A stretch of 64,000 bases of DNA from DASSNU01 sp035701265 (GCA_035701265.1 DASSNU010000015.1:124001-188000); one strand, 5' to 3'. Numbered from the stretch's first letter, positions 42,971 to 52,110 are shown. Notes: generated by a model not told the origin, from the letters alone. Made by a program: numbers and translations.

Positions 42971-43504
42971 TCATCCACCCTCCCCCGCCTCCGCCGCGAG
43001 CGGCGGACCCACGAACTCCGCACCATAGCGGTGCGCCACGCGCTCGAGCGCGGCGAGATCGGGCGCAGCCGGCGGGGGGAGCTCCGCGCGTTCGGCGGGA
43101 CGTCCACCCTCCACAAAGACCGCCTCTCCGCCCCCAGGAGTGATGAGCGTCAGCAACCGCGCGGGGGTGTTTCCCTCCACGCGGAAGGTGTGCGGCACGC
43201 CGCGCGGGAGAAAGACGTACGAACCCGCTTCCGCGCGGAACGTCTCGCCGCCGCAGCGGACGGTGAGCGAACCCTCGAGCACCCAGAAGGTCTCATCCTC
43301 GCGGTGATGGATGTGCAGCGGAGGCGACGCGCCCGCTCGCACCAATGACTCCAGCAACCCGTACGCCCCGTTCGTCGTGGACGCCGTGGCCTTGAGCACC
43401 ATCAGGTTTCCCAGGAACCAGATCTGCCTTCCCTCTCCCGGCGCCAGCACCACCGCACGCGCCGTCGTGCCGGGGCGATTCGCCGTCTTCTCCTCCCTCT
43501 TCAT
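42971..43504 (-). CDS. Cupin-domain protein (quercetin dioxygenase-like)
   Basis: 177 aa from the ATG at 43504 (GGGAGGG upstream). Cupin motif 1 is ASPPLHIHHREDETFWVLEG (the three His and Glu metal ligands are all present) and motif 2 GSYVFLPRGVPHTFRVEG. The first 25 residues are polar. These single-cupin proteins often bind Fe, Mn or Ni and may be dioxygenases or isomerases; no specific substrate is indicated. The hairpin at 43628-43656 separates it from the kinase upstream. Confidence 0.88.
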   Translation of the reverse strand: MKREEKTANRPGTTARAVVLAPGEGRQIWFLGNLMVLKATASTTNGAYGLLESLVRAGASPPLHIHHREDETFWVLEGSLTVRCGGETFRAEAGSYVFLPRGVPHTFRVEGNTPARLLTLITPGGGEAVFVEGGRPAERAELPPPAAPDLAALERVAHRYGAEFVGPPLAAEAGEGG

Positions 43505-43627
43505 GTTCCCTCCCTTTGGTGTTGCTGGGCGCGTGCGCACGCCTCGCTCGCGCCACGCACGCAGCGGAATCGCAACCTCACATCGTGCGGTGCGCACGAC
43601 CTGCCGGCCTGTCGTGCGCTGACCTGC

Positions 43628-43656
43628 ACCGGCGCCACCACAGCATCGGCGCCGGT
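43628..43656 (-). terminator. Stem-loop after kinase module 2
   Basis: ACCGGCGCC and GGCGCCGGT (9 bp arms, 11-base loop) lie just downstream of the kinase stop codon at 43666. It is likely the end of the sigma-kinase operon; no T-tract is seen. Confidence 0.55.
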
Positions 43657-43665
43657 CGCCGCAGC

Positions 43666-46245
43666 TTAGCGCTCACGCGGGATCTTCGCGAGCGCGAGCC
43701 GCGCCTGCTCCAGGAGCGCGCCGTCCTCGCCGGACGGCTGCGCGGGTGCAAACGCCTGGATGAGCAGCTTCCGTCCATCCTCGTACGTCCGCGCGGCACG
43801 CTCGCGATGCGCGTGCCGCGCTTCGCTCTCACCGCCACCGGTCGTGGCGAGCGTCGCGTGCACCGACGTCGCGAACAACAGACTGCGCGCCAGATTCCGC
43901 CGCGCCACGCTGTTGTCCGCGTGCGCGGCCACGATGCTGCGGAGCAGCGCGGCGCTCCGCTCGAGCTCCGCCAGCGAGGCGTGCAGCTCGCCGCGCGCGG
44001 CGAGTACCTTGTGCATGGACTGCCGGCCGAGCGCCAGATCGTGCAGGCTCTGCGCATTCTGCGGATCGGTGGCGCGCAGCGAATCGTACAGCGCGATCGC
44101 GCGGCGGCAGTGGAGCAATGCCTCGTCGCCGTTCCCGGCGGCGTGCTGCGCCTCGCACAGGATCTGATGCGTGACGGCCAGATCGCGCAGCGCGTTCACG
44201 CTCGTCGCGCGCTCGCGCGCCAGCCCCTCGCGGATGGCGAGCGTCTGCTCCAGCTCCGCAATGCCATCCGCGTTCCCGCTCTCCATGCTCAACATGGAGC
44301 CGAGCCGTTCGTGTACCAGCGCGAGGAGCCGCCGCGCCGGCCACTCCTGCAGACTGTCACGCGACAGCGCATTCATCCGGCCAAGCGCGTGCCGGTATTC
44401 CGCGATCGCCCCTGCGCGGTCGGCGACATTCGGGAGATTCGGATTCCCCAACAGGTCGCCGAGCTTGATGTGACTCATCGCCACCGCGCTCCCGGCGCTC
44501 GCGCTCGCCGGGCTTGCCTGCGCGAGTCGTTCCCACTGCTCGAGCGCGCTCCGCGCGTGCGCGATCCCGTCGGGGAGTTTCCCGCCCCACGCATCGGCGT
44601 CGCTCATCTTCTCGTGCGCGAGCGCGAGCGTGCGGCGCGCTGTCTGGTTGCCCGGATCTTCCTTCACCAGCGCGGCCGCGATGTCGAGCGCGCGCGCGAA
44701 GCTCCGCCGCGCGGCGGCGAGATCGCCCAGGTTGGCGTCGGTGGGATTCCCCTGCGCCAGCCCGAGCTTCACGTACGCCTCGGCGATCTCCTGCCGCAGC
44801 ACCGGATCGCCATCCGACTGGCGCTCCAGTCTGTCCAGATGCTCGATGGCCCGCGTGATGAGCGTCGCGCGCGCGGGGAGCGCGCCGGGCATGTCGCTGA
44901 TCGCATCGTGCACATCGGAGACGAGAGCGCCGGCGAGCGCGCGCACGTCGCGGAAGCGCTGCTCGGCCACCGCGCGCGCAGCATCCGCGCGCCGCGCCTG
45001 CGTGGCCGTGGCCACCACACCGGCTGAGAGCGTGACGACCGCGAGCGCCGCAGCGGCCACGGCCGCCCGATGCCGCCGCAGGAACTTCCGCGTGCGATAC
45101 CAGAGCGCATCGCCGCGTGCGCGCACCGGAAGTCCGCGCAGGTGACGATCGATGTCGTCGCGCAGCTCCTGCGCGGAGTGGTACCGGCGCTCCGGCTCTT
45201 TTCTGAGCGCGGTGAGAACGATCGTGTCCAGGTCTCCCGCCAGCCGCCGCGCCAGTCGCGCGGAGGCTGCATCACCCGGGGCGCGCTGCATCGCCACGGA
45301 CGGCGGCACCGGCTGCTCCTCGCAGATGGCGCGCAGCAGCTCCGGCGTGGTGCGTCCCGCGCGGCGGAAGGGCTGCACGCCGCTCAGCATCTCGTAGAGC
45401 AGAAGGCCGAGCGCGTACACGTCGCTCGCCGTGGTGACCGGCTCTCCGCGCACCTGCTCGGGCGCCGCGTACTCGGGGGTGAGCATCAGGAAGCCGGTGC
45501 GCGTGATGCGCTCCGCACTGCCGCGCGCGGCGCCGTCTCCATCGTGCACCGCGCCGTCGTCGAGCAGCGCGGCGATCCCGAAGTCGAGCAGCTTCACCAT
45601 CCCGTCGCGCGCGACGGCAATGTTGGACGGCTTGAGATCGCGATGCACCACCAGATGGCGGTGCGCGTAGTGCACCGCGTCGCACACGCGTGCGAAGAGC
45701 GCCAGCCGGTCATCGAGCGTGAGACGGTGCGCATCGCAGTACCGATCGATCGGATCCCCGTCCACGTACTCCATCACGAGATACGGGAGACCGGAAGCGG
45801 TGACCCCCGCGTCCAGGAGCTGCGCGATGTTGGGGTGCTCCAGCCGCGCGAGCACGCGCTGCTCCAGACGGAACCGCCGCAACTGCTCCGGCGACGCCAG
45901 CCGTCCGTGCCGCACCAGCTTGATGGCGACCGTCTTCCCCACGTCGTCGCGCGTGGCGCGGTGCACCACGCCCATGCCGCCCGCGCCGATCTCCTCTCCC
46001 AGCGTGTAGGGGCCGAGCCGCTCTCCCACGGCGGGCGCCATGTCCTCGTCCGCGCGCAGGAGCGGCGGGAAGAGCGCCGCGGTGGGCGTGCGGTCGTACG
46101 ACGCGAGGAGCGACTCCACTTCGGCGCGGAGCTCGACGTCGCCGCCGCAGGCGTCGTCCAGATATGCGCTGCGCGCGGCGGTATCCAGCTCGCACGCGGC
46201 GTCGAACAACTCGCGCACTCGGGTGTGCGCGTCACCCTGTTGCAT
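43666..46245 (-). CDS. Serine/threonine protein kinase with transmembrane helix and TPR-like repeats (module 2)
   Basis: 859 aa. Kinase domain about 80-355: IGAGGMGVVHRATR, VAIKLVRHG, HRDLKPSNIAV, LDFGIAALL, YAAPEQVRGE. Preceding residues 1-75 hold the same helical lead-in as module 1 (RELFDAACELDTAARSAYLDD). Membrane helix near 395-415 (AVAAAALAVVTLSAGVVA). The outer part has helical repeats (RRSFARALDIAAALVKED, ALLHCRRAIALYDSLRATD) and ends in a positively charged tail. It starts 3 bp after the sigma stop. Same layout as the kinase at 37830-40439 but clearly diverged, so the modules are paralogous and not a recent duplication. Confidence 0.93.
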   Translation of the reverse strand: MQQGDAHTRVRELFDAACELDTAARSAYLDDACGGDVELRAEVESLLASYDRTPTAALFPPLLRADEDMAPAVGERLGPYTLGEEIGAGGMGVVHRATRDDVGKTVAIKLVRHGRLASPEQLRRFRLEQRVLARLEHPNIAQLLDAGVTASGLPYLVMEYVDGDPIDRYCDAHRLTLDDRLALFARVCDAVHYAHRHLVVHRDLKPSNIAVARDGMVKLLDFGIAALLDDGAVHDGDGAARGSAERITRTGFLMLTPEYAAPEQVRGEPVTTASDVYALGLLLYEMLSGVQPFRRAGRTTPELLRAICEEQPVPPSVAMQRAPGDAASARLARRLAGDLDTIVLTALRKEPERRYHSAQELRDDIDRHLRGLPVRARGDALWYRTRKFLRRHRAAVAAAALAVVTLSAGVVATATQARRADAARAVAEQRFRDVRALAGALVSDVHDAISDMPGALPARATLITRAIEHLDRLERQSDGDPVLRQEIAEAYVKLGLAQGNPTDANLGDLAAARRSFARALDIAAALVKEDPGNQTARRTLALAHEKMSDADAWGGKLPDGIAHARSALEQWERLAQASPASASAGSAVAMSHIKLGDLLGNPNLPNVADRAGAIAEYRHALGRMNALSRDSLQEWPARRLLALVHERLGSMLSMESGNADGIAELEQTLAIREGLARERATSVNALRDLAVTHQILCEAQHAAGNGDEALLHCRRAIALYDSLRATDPQNAQSLHDLALGRQSMHKVLAARGELHASLAELERSAALLRSIVAAHADNSVARRNLARSLLFATSVHATLATTGGGESEARHAHRERAARTYEDGRKLLIQAFAPAQPSGEDGALLEQARLALAKIPRER

Positions 46246-46248
46246 GGC

Positions 46249-46827
46249 TCAGATGCTCCCTTCCAGCTCGCGGCCGAGCCACGCTTTCGCGAAGCTCCAC
46301 CGGCGGCGGACGGTGGCCACGGAGAGATCGAGCGCCATGGCGGTTTCCTCCAGGGTGAGTCCGCCAAAGTAGAGACACTCCACCGTGCGGCTGGCCTCCT
46401 CGTTCACCGTCGCGAGTCGCGTGAGCGCGTCGTCGAGCTGCCGCACGTGCTCGGCCTGCTCGTCGGACAGGAGCTCGGCCACGTCGTCCAGCGGAACGGG
46501 GACGCCCCCGCCTCCGCGCTTGGCCGCGCCCCTCGCGCGCGCGTGGTCCACCAGGATGGCGCGCATGGCGCGCGCCGAGACGCCGAAGAAGTGCGCGCGA
46601 TTCTCCATGCGCACGCCGTCCTGCTGCCCCACCAGCTTGAGGTACGCCTCGTTCACGAGCGCCACGGAATCGAGCGTGTGCCCCGGGTGCTCACGCGCGA
46701 GCTGGTGCCGAGCCAGCGCGCGCAGCTCGCCGTAGACGAGGGGAAAGAGCGCGTCCAGCGCCGCGCGATCGCCGCCGCCGAGCGACTGGAGCAACTCGGT
46801 GACGCTCTGTTGGTGGGGAGAGGTCAT
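46249..46827 (-). CDS. ECF-type sigma factor (TIGR02999-like), partner of kinase module 2
   Basis: 192 aa from the ATG at 46827 (GAGGG upstream). Region 2 segments FPLVYGELRALARHQL, VALVNEAYLKLVGQ, FFGVSARAMRAILVDHARARG; region 4 LTLEETAMALDLSVATVRRRWS. Same family as the sigma factor at 40444, with a short Gly-rich loop (AAKRGGGGVPVP) in place of the other's linker. It starts a two-gene operon with a TPR kinase, 3 bp gap. Confidence 0.93.
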   Translation of the reverse strand: MTSPHQQSVTELLQSLGGGDRAALDALFPLVYGELRALARHQLAREHPGHTLDSVALVNEAYLKLVGQQDGVRMENRAHFFGVSARAMRAILVDHARARGAAKRGGGGVPVPLDDVAELLSDEQAEHVRQLDDALTRLATVNEEASRTVECLYFGGLTLEETAMALDLSVATVRRRWSFAKAWLGRELEGSI

Positions 46828-46976
46828 GGCGCCCTCGCGAAACGGCCCGCCTACAATAGTAGCAGCCGCACCGGGCGCAAGACGGCGCTGGCGGCCGGGC
46901 CGTTCCGCCGGGTGTGAGCACATTGTCCGGGGTTTCTCGCATGGAGTCTCGAGACCCACTCACACTCGAGGTTCCC

Positions 46977-47822
46977 ATGCGACGGATCACTTCAGGACAT
47001 ACTCGACAGACCTGCGCGCGCACGCTCGCGCTCGCTCTCTTCGCCGCGGCCGCGCTCGGCGCGTGCAGCCAGGCGTCCGGCTCCGACGGGATGAGCTACG
47101 GCCCCGCCGTGAAGCTTGGCCGCGGCACCGCGCGCACGTACGTCACCCTCGTGAACGGCACGCCGGAGATCGGCGTGGCGCTGACCGAGGGAGCGCTCTC
47201 CGGGCTTCCCGGCGAGCATGCGGCGGGGGGCGTGGAGGCGCACGGCCACGTGACGTTCGAGCAGGTGCTCGACCTGCCGGCGGACAATCCGACTCCCTTC
47301 CGCCACGTGCTGCTCAACTGGAACCCGCGCGGGCACGAGCCGCCGGGGATCTACGACACGCCGCACTTCGACTTCCACTTCTACACCATCGAGTCCGACG
47401 AGCGGTTGACCATCGACCCCGCCGATCCCGACTACCAGCGCAAGGCGGAGCGCAAGCCCGACGCGCAGTGGATCCCCGCGCGCTACGTCATGCCCGCGCC
47501 GCTCGCCTTCGCGCGGATGGGCGTACACTGGGTGGACACCATGTCGTCGGAGCTGCGCGGGCAGCCGTTCACGCGCACGCTCATCTACGGCACGTGGGAT
47601 GGCAAGGTGATCTTCGTGGAGCCGATGATCACGAAAGCGTATCTCGAGAGCCGGCCGCAGTTCAGCGCGGAGGCTCCTGCGCCGCCGCGCGGGCGCGGCG
47701 ATGGATTCTATCCGGAGGGGTACAGCGTGCGCTGGGACTCGGCGGCCAGGGAGTACCGGATCGCGCTCACGGGGGTGGGGGTGGGACGGCAGCTCTCGGC
47801 TACTCGCAGTACATCTCCGTGA
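46977..47822 (+). CDS. Lipoprotein of unknown function (possible DUF5602/TTHB210-like)
   Basis: 281 aa from the ATG at 46977. Hydrophobic N-terminus ends at lipobox LGAC (about residue 29). The mature region contains YVTLVNGTPEIGVALTEGAL, HGHVTFEQVLDLP, LLNWNPRGHEPPGIYDTPH and DFHFYTI, a His-rich pattern I associate tentatively with DUF5602 (TTHB210-like), proteins that may bind metals. C-terminal part VHWVDTMSSELRGQPFTRTLIYGTWDGKVIF is also typical. No enzymatic role known. Ends in a strong hairpin shared with the convergent hydrolase gene. Confidence 0.72.
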   Translation: MRRITSGHTRQTCARTLALALFAAAALGACSQASGSDGMSYGPAVKLGRGTARTYVTLVNGTPEIGVALTEGALSGLPGEHAAGGVEAHGHVTFEQVLDLPADNPTPFRHVLLNWNPRGHEPPGIYDTPHFDFHFYTIESDERLTIDPADPDYQRKAERKPDAQWIPARYVMPAPLAFARMGVHWVDTMSSELRGQPFTRTLIYGTWDGKVIFVEPMITKAYLESRPQFSAEAPAPPRGRGDGFYPEGYSVRWDSAAREYRIALTGVGVGRQLSATRSTSP

Positions 47823-47841
47823 TCCATCGTCGGAGCGCGCG

Positions 47842-47877
47842 GGCGCCGGGCTCGGAGAGTCGTCCGAGCCTGGCGCC
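47842..47877. terminator. Hairpin between convergent genes
   Basis: GGCGCCGGGCTCGGA and TCCGAGCCTGGCGCC pair over 15 bp with one mismatch and a 6-base loop. It lies between the stops at 47822 (plus) and 47911 (minus). No T-tract. Confidence 0.7.
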
Positions 47878-47910
47878 GAGGCGCGACGTGCTGGCGGTTC
47901 GGTTCGCCGG

Positions 47911-48948
47911 TTACGGCGTCGTGACGCCGGGCGGCGAATTGCCGAGTGCGTCCAGCCAGCGGAGCACCGCGCTCTCGAGCGCGATGCGCTGGTCGGAGTA
48001 CGAGTGATCGGTGGGGAGGTGCACCGTGGCGACGCACTGATTGCCGCGCGCGCGCACGGCGGCGACGAGCGAATCGTTGACGGGCGCCAGGCCGTCATCC
48101 GACGTGATGACCAGCAGCGGCGTCTCCGCCAATCCACTATATGCGCGCGCGAACCGCCACTCGGCGCCGTGCGCCTCCAGCTCGTCCGCCATCTGCTCGG
48201 GGGTGGCGGCGAGCGTCTCGCTGTTCTCCATGGCCGCGCGCACGGCCCGCTCGTGCGGGAGCGAGCCGTATCGTCCCATGTCGGCGGCGGAGATGAGGAT
48301 CGCGCCGGCGAGCCGGTGATCGCGCGCGGCGGTGAGCACGGTGACCCATCCACCCATGCTGTGGCCGGCGATCACGATGCGTGTGGTGTCGACACCGAGC
48401 GCCTTCGCGTTGGCGGTATCGCGGAGGAAGGCGAGCACTGCGGCGGCATCTTCGAGGTTCTGCGCGAAGCTGAAGCGTCCCGGACTCCCCCAGGAGCCGC
48501 GGTAGTTGAAGGTGATCGCGTTCCACCCCGCGCGCCGCACCGCCTGCGCGAGGTCGAGGTTCTTCTCGTTCCCCGGCCATCCGTGCAGGAGGAGGAATGT
48601 GGGGTGCGCGCCCGCGCCGGATGCGAGATAGGCCACGCCGTTCACCTTCACGCTGCCCGTCGGGATGTGCAGCACTTCCATGCGCGCGGGGTGTGCCGAG
48701 TCGCGCGGGGGATCGGTGGTGATGGCGCGCGGGGGTTGTACTTGCGTGGCGGGTGGCTGTTGTGTGGCGGGCGCTTGCTGTGCGGCAAGCTGCGGCGCGC
48801 GGACGAACGTCGACGCGAGCATGAGCGCCGCACCGCCGAGCAGGACGAGCGCCCGGCGTGCGGCGTGGCGTGCGGCGTGGCGTGCGGCACGGCGTGCGCC
48901 GTGGCGAGCGGGCTCAGCCCCGCGCGTGGACGACACGAACTGCGGCAT
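47911..48948 (-). CDS. Secreted alpha/beta hydrolase (dienelactone hydrolase-like)
   Basis: 345 aa from the ATG at 48948 (AGGAG nine bases upstream). N-terminus is unusual: residues about 11-32 are Arg/Ala/His repeats (RRAARHAARHAARRA) encoded by 12 bp tandem repeats, then a hydrophobic helix (LVLLGGAALMLASTF). The hydrolase domain has LLLHGWPGNEKNLDL, nucleophile in IVIAGHSMGGWVTVL, Asp in VITSDDGLAPVND and His in LPTDHSYSD. It likely hydrolyses an ester or lactone in the periplasm; substrate unknown. A perfect 10 bp inverted repeat 67 bp upstream (49015-49040) suggests control by a repressor. Confidence 0.88.
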   Translation of the reverse strand: MPQFVSSTRGAEPARHGARRAARHAARHAARRALVLLGGAALMLASTFVRAPQLAAQQAPATQQPPATQVQPPRAITTDPPRDSAHPARMEVLHIPTGSVKVNGVAYLASGAGAHPTFLLLHGWPGNEKNLDLAQAVRRAGWNAITFNYRGSWGSPGRFSFAQNLEDAAAVLAFLRDTANAKALGVDTTRIVIAGHSMGGWVTVLTAARDHRLAGAILISAADMGRYGSLPHERAVRAAMENSETLAATPEQMADELEAHGAEWRFARAYSGLAETPLLVITSDDGLAPVNDSLVAAVRARGNQCVATVHLPTDHSYSDQRIALESAVLRWLDALGNSPPGVTTP

Positions 48949-49295
48949 GGTGGATCTCCTCTGTGGACACCTTCCAGCGGCGCTGATGGGGGTCCCAAGT
49001 GCGGGTATGAAATCAAGTGATATCGCCCGTGATATCACTTCAATACAGGGGCTCGGCGACAACCCCTTTCGACACGCGCTTCAGCGGTAAGAGGGAGACG
49101 CAGCATGCTCGAGTGAACCAGCGGCGCGGGCCGCCCTGTCCGCTGCAATCGCGGGTCAGCCCGCGGCCTGCCAGCCGAGGCCATGCCTCGCCGCACACAC
49201 AGCTTCGATTCCGGAGATGTCGCGCCAGCCTGTTCGGCGGCGGTGCTCGCATCCGGAGGCACCAGCCGGTCGTGCGGGGAGCAGACGGTCACCGC
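48949..49295. other. Intergenic region with an operator-like palindrome
   Basis: About 347 bp between the alpha/beta hydrolase and the ZIP transporter, both on the minus strand. Apart from the inverted repeat at 49015-49040 I see no gene or repeat. Confidence 0.5.
49015..49040. promoter_or_regulatory. Perfect inverted repeat upstream of the alpha/beta hydrolase
   Basis: AAGTGATATC-N6-GATATCACTT; both 10 bp arms match exactly. It is AT-rich against a GC-rich background and sits 67 bp before the hydrolase start, as expected for a repressor operator (TetR/MarR/GntR-like spacing). No regulator gene is adjacent. Confidence 0.6.
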
Positions 49296-50051
49296 TCACG
49301 CCCCCAGCTTCGTCAACATGAACGCGGCAAGAAAGCCGAGCACCGTCACCAGTCCCACCAGGTTGTGTCCTTCCTGAAACGCCTCCGGCATCATCGTGTC
49401 GGAGAGCATCGCCAGGATGCCGCCCGCGGCGACGGCCGTCGTGGCCGCGATCACCTGCGGCGGGTAGTGGCTGAAGACCACGTATCCCACCACCGCGGCG
49501 ACGGCCGAGAGCACGACGATGGCACCGTGCAGCCCGAACACGTATCGCGCCGAGCGCCCCGCGCGCTTCATCCCGGTGGCGGCGGAGAGTCCTTCGGGGA
49601 GGTTGGAGAGGAAGATCGCGACCACCGCCGGGAGACTCACCACGCCGCCGCCGATGAGACTGACTCCGATGGCGATCGACTCGGGGATCCCATCGATGAG
49701 ACTTCCGACCACGATGGCCAACCCGCTCCCCGGGCACGACTCCTCGCTCGGCTGCTGGTGACCCGAGCGCTTCCGGTGCTTCGCGCCGCGGCGGTCGAGC
49801 ATCCAGTTGGCGGCGGTGTACACCACCGCGCCCGCCAGGAAACCGAGCGCGATCGGGGTGAAGCCGCCACGGTGGTACGCCTCGTCCATCAGGTCGAAGG
49901 CGAGCGCGGAGATGAGCACCCCTCCGCCGAACCCCATGACGCCTGCGATCACGCGCCGCGGTACGGGCGCGAGATATCCGGCGGCGGCGCCGATGAGGAG
50001 CGCAGCGCCGGCAACGAACCCCCAGAGTCCCGCGACGAGCGTCATGGGCAT
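49296..50051 (-). CDS. ZIP-family metal transporter
   Basis: 251 aa, about eight helices. Starts at the ATG 50051 (GAGG upstream). ZIP signatures are present in variant form: GSLIDGIPESIAIG in helix 4 and FLSNLPEGLSAATGMK in helix 5, where the classical His ligands are replaced by Asp and Asn, as in the ZIP branch common in GC-rich bacteria. The central loop is Lys/Arg/His-rich (DRRGAKHRKRSGHQQPSEE). Predicted to import Zn2+ or similar ions. The other zinc-type locus lies far away (10.8-14.7 kb). Confidence 0.9.
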   Translation of the reverse strand: MPMTLVAGLWGFVAGAALLIGAAAGYLAPVPRRVIAGVMGFGGGVLISALAFDLMDEAYHRGGFTPIALGFLAGAVVYTAANWMLDRRGAKHRKRSGHQQPSEESCPGSGLAIVVGSLIDGIPESIAIGVSLIGGGVVSLPAVVAIFLSNLPEGLSAATGMKRAGRSARYVFGLHGAIVVLSAVAAVVGYVVFSHYPPQVIAATTAVAAGGILAMLSDTMMPEAFQEGHNLVGLVTVLGFLAAFMLTKLGA

Positions 50052-50204
50052 CGAGCGTCCTCACTCTCCGAAGTACGACGGATGAGACGGGCGCGACGCC
50101 TCGTGTAGCGGCGCCGTCGCGCTCCATTCTGCACCGGCCACGTTGCACGCGCCACTGTGCGCGCCGTATCTTCGCTCGTCCCACCACACCCACGGAGCCA
50201 CGAC

Positions 50205-51551
50205 ATGCGCTCGTTCGTCCTTCCGCTCTCTGCCGGCGCGCTGGTCACCCTGATCGGCGCGTGCACGCACGGGCAGCGCCCCACGACGGAGCCTGCCGCG
50301 ACGCCGGTCACGGAGCCCGCCGCGGCTGCGCAGCCCTCCACGCCCACGCAGCGTCCCGCGACGCCCGCAGCGCCGTCCACCGCAACCGCATCGGCCTCGG
50401 CGTCGGCCTCGGCATCATCGGAGGCGGACAGCGCCGATCCCATCGCGACGCTCGTCGCGCGTCTCGACCTTGAGCATTACAAAGCCACCATCAAGGGGCT
50501 CACGCAGTTCGGCGACCGGCGGCAGGGGACCAAGCGCAATCGGGACGCGCTCGACTGGATCGAGCAGCAGCTCAAGAGCTACGGGTGCACGAACACCGAG
50601 CGTCTCACCTTCCAGTACGAGCCGCCACCGCCGCGCCCGCGCAACGGGCAGCAGCGCTTCCGTCGGCGCGATCCGAATCGGAGCGTTGGGGGCGGACGTC
50701 CGCGCGGGATTCGCATGCGCACCGGCGTGAACAACGACTCGCTCCGTCAGCCGGACCCGCGCATCCGCGCGCTCGATGCGGAACCGAGCACGCCGGGGGA
50801 GCGGCAGTCGGTCTACTGCACCAAGATCGGCAGCACGCATCCGGAGGAGATGTACATCGTGAGCGGGCACATGGACGGCATCGGCTGGGGTGAAGCGGCG
50901 AACGATGACGGCTCCGGCACCGCGGTCGTGATGGAGCTCGCGCGCGTGCTCAACAGCCCCGACGTGCAGACGGAGCGCTCCATCCGATTCATTCTCTGGA
51001 ACAACGAAGAGACGGGACTCAACGGCTCGCGCGCGTACGTGGAGCAGCGCGCGTCGCTGCAGGGGAAGGAAGATCCCGCCGGCTCGGGGAAGTATCCGGA
51101 GCCCAAGTGGCTGGGGGTGATCCAGCACGACATGATGATGTTCGACCACGGGATGCCGCGCGCGGATGGGACGCTTTCTCCCGAGCAGCGCCCCGAGGCG
51201 GACGTGAACATCGAGTTCCAGAGCGCGTCCAAGTTCGCCGCGCAGGCGCAGGAGCTGGCGTGGTTCTTCGAGCGCGCGAACGAGAAGTACGCCACCGACT
51301 ATCCCGCCTCCGTCGGTCCGCACATGACCAACACCGACTCGGCGCCCTTCCAGGATCTCGTCGCCGCCATCACGCTGCGCGAGAACGACCGCGGCACGCA
51401 GATCGGGAGCGGGTGGGACCCCAACTGGCATCAACCGACGGACGTGTTCACCACGTACAGCGACAAGGATTTCCGGTTGGGGCTGAACGCGGCGCAGACG
51501 ACGTTGGGTGCGGTGAGCGAGCTGGCGGGGGTGAGGGTGGTGACGCCGTAG
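50205..51551 (+). CDS. Secreted M28-family metallopeptidase
   Basis: 448 aa from the ATG at 50205 (GGAG eight bases upstream). Lipobox-like IGAC after the signal helix, then an Ala/Ser/Thr/Pro linker (SASASASASASS). Zinc ligands and catalysis: SGHMDGIGWG, ANDDGSGTAVVMEL, NNEETGLNGS (general base Glu), QHDMMMFD and HQPTDVF. A proline/arginine-rich insertion (about 140-200) interrupts the propeptide-like lead. Likely an aminopeptidase acting outside the inner membrane. Confidence 0.93.
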   Translation: MRSFVLPLSAGALVTLIGACTHGQRPTTEPAATPVTEPAAAAQPSTPTQRPATPAAPSTATASASASASASSEADSADPIATLVARLDLEHYKATIKGLTQFGDRRQGTKRNRDALDWIEQQLKSYGCTNTERLTFQYEPPPPRPRNGQQRFRRRDPNRSVGGGRPRGIRMRTGVNNDSLRQPDPRIRALDAEPSTPGERQSVYCTKIGSTHPEEMYIVSGHMDGIGWGEAANDDGSGTAVVMELARVLNSPDVQTERSIRFILWNNEETGLNGSRAYVEQRASLQGKEDPAGSGKYPEPKWLGVIQHDMMMFDHGMPRADGTLSPEQRPEADVNIEFQSASKFAAQAQELAWFFERANEKYATDYPASVGPHMTNTDSAPFQDLVAAITLRENDRGTQIGSGWDPNWHQPTDVFTTYSDKDFRLGLNAAQTTLGAVSELAGVRVVTP

Positions 51552-51584
51552 CGTTGCCGGGCGTCGACCGGATAGGTCGTGAGC

Positions 51585-52110
51585 ATGTCTCGTATGACGT
51601 CCAACGAACCATTCAACCAGCAAGCCATGTCCAGCCTTGAGACGCGCCAGCCTGAGACGGGGGACCAGGTAGTGCGACCGACCAGGCCCACGCGCGATGA
51701 GCGCTTCCTGCGCGTCGTCATCGTGGTCGTGACCCTCCCGGTGCTCGGGCTCTCCATCACCTGCTGGCTGCTCGCCAGCCGCGCAGTGAGCGGCTCCTGG
51801 GGCGAAGCGCTTGCACCGACAGCAGCCGCGCTGGTCGGCGCGGTTGGCATCGTACCGCTCACCAGGATCGAGCGTCGCTGGGCGACGGCGCGCAGAGGAG
51901 CGCTCTGGTCCTCGATGATCGTGACGGTACTCGGAGCGGCTGCCGGCGCTGGCTCCGCAGGCCACTCGCGCCACGGTGCTCGCCGCGTTGCGTCGCCAGC
52001 ACGCTGATGCGCTGATCGCAGTGACGGACTCGTCCGTGAGCATGGGAGAGCTGGTGTTTCGCTTCGGCGCGGACGGGCGGTTGCGCGCCATCGAGTCGCT
52101 CGATCCGTGA
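51585..52110 (+). pseudogene. Membrane protein gene, probably frameshifted
   Basis: The frame from the ATG at 51585 encodes hydrophobic helices (VVIVVVTLPVLGLSITCWLL, APTAAALVGAVGIVPLT, LWSSMIVTVLGAAA) but then turns into a shadow-like Arg/Ser/Ala tail ending at 52007. The +1 frame next to it, ending at 52110, reads ATVLAALRRQHADALIAVTD then SVSMGELVFRFGADGRLRAI and has strong coding character and GC-rich third positions, but no good start. Joining the two needs one extra base to be removed between about 51930 and 51970. Either a real mutation, or a sequencing error, or two short genes. Product unknown. Confidence 0.5.

Noticed and set aside
45070..46917. 615-codon plus-strand open frame
   Set aside because: Shadow of kinase and sigma genes on the other strand.
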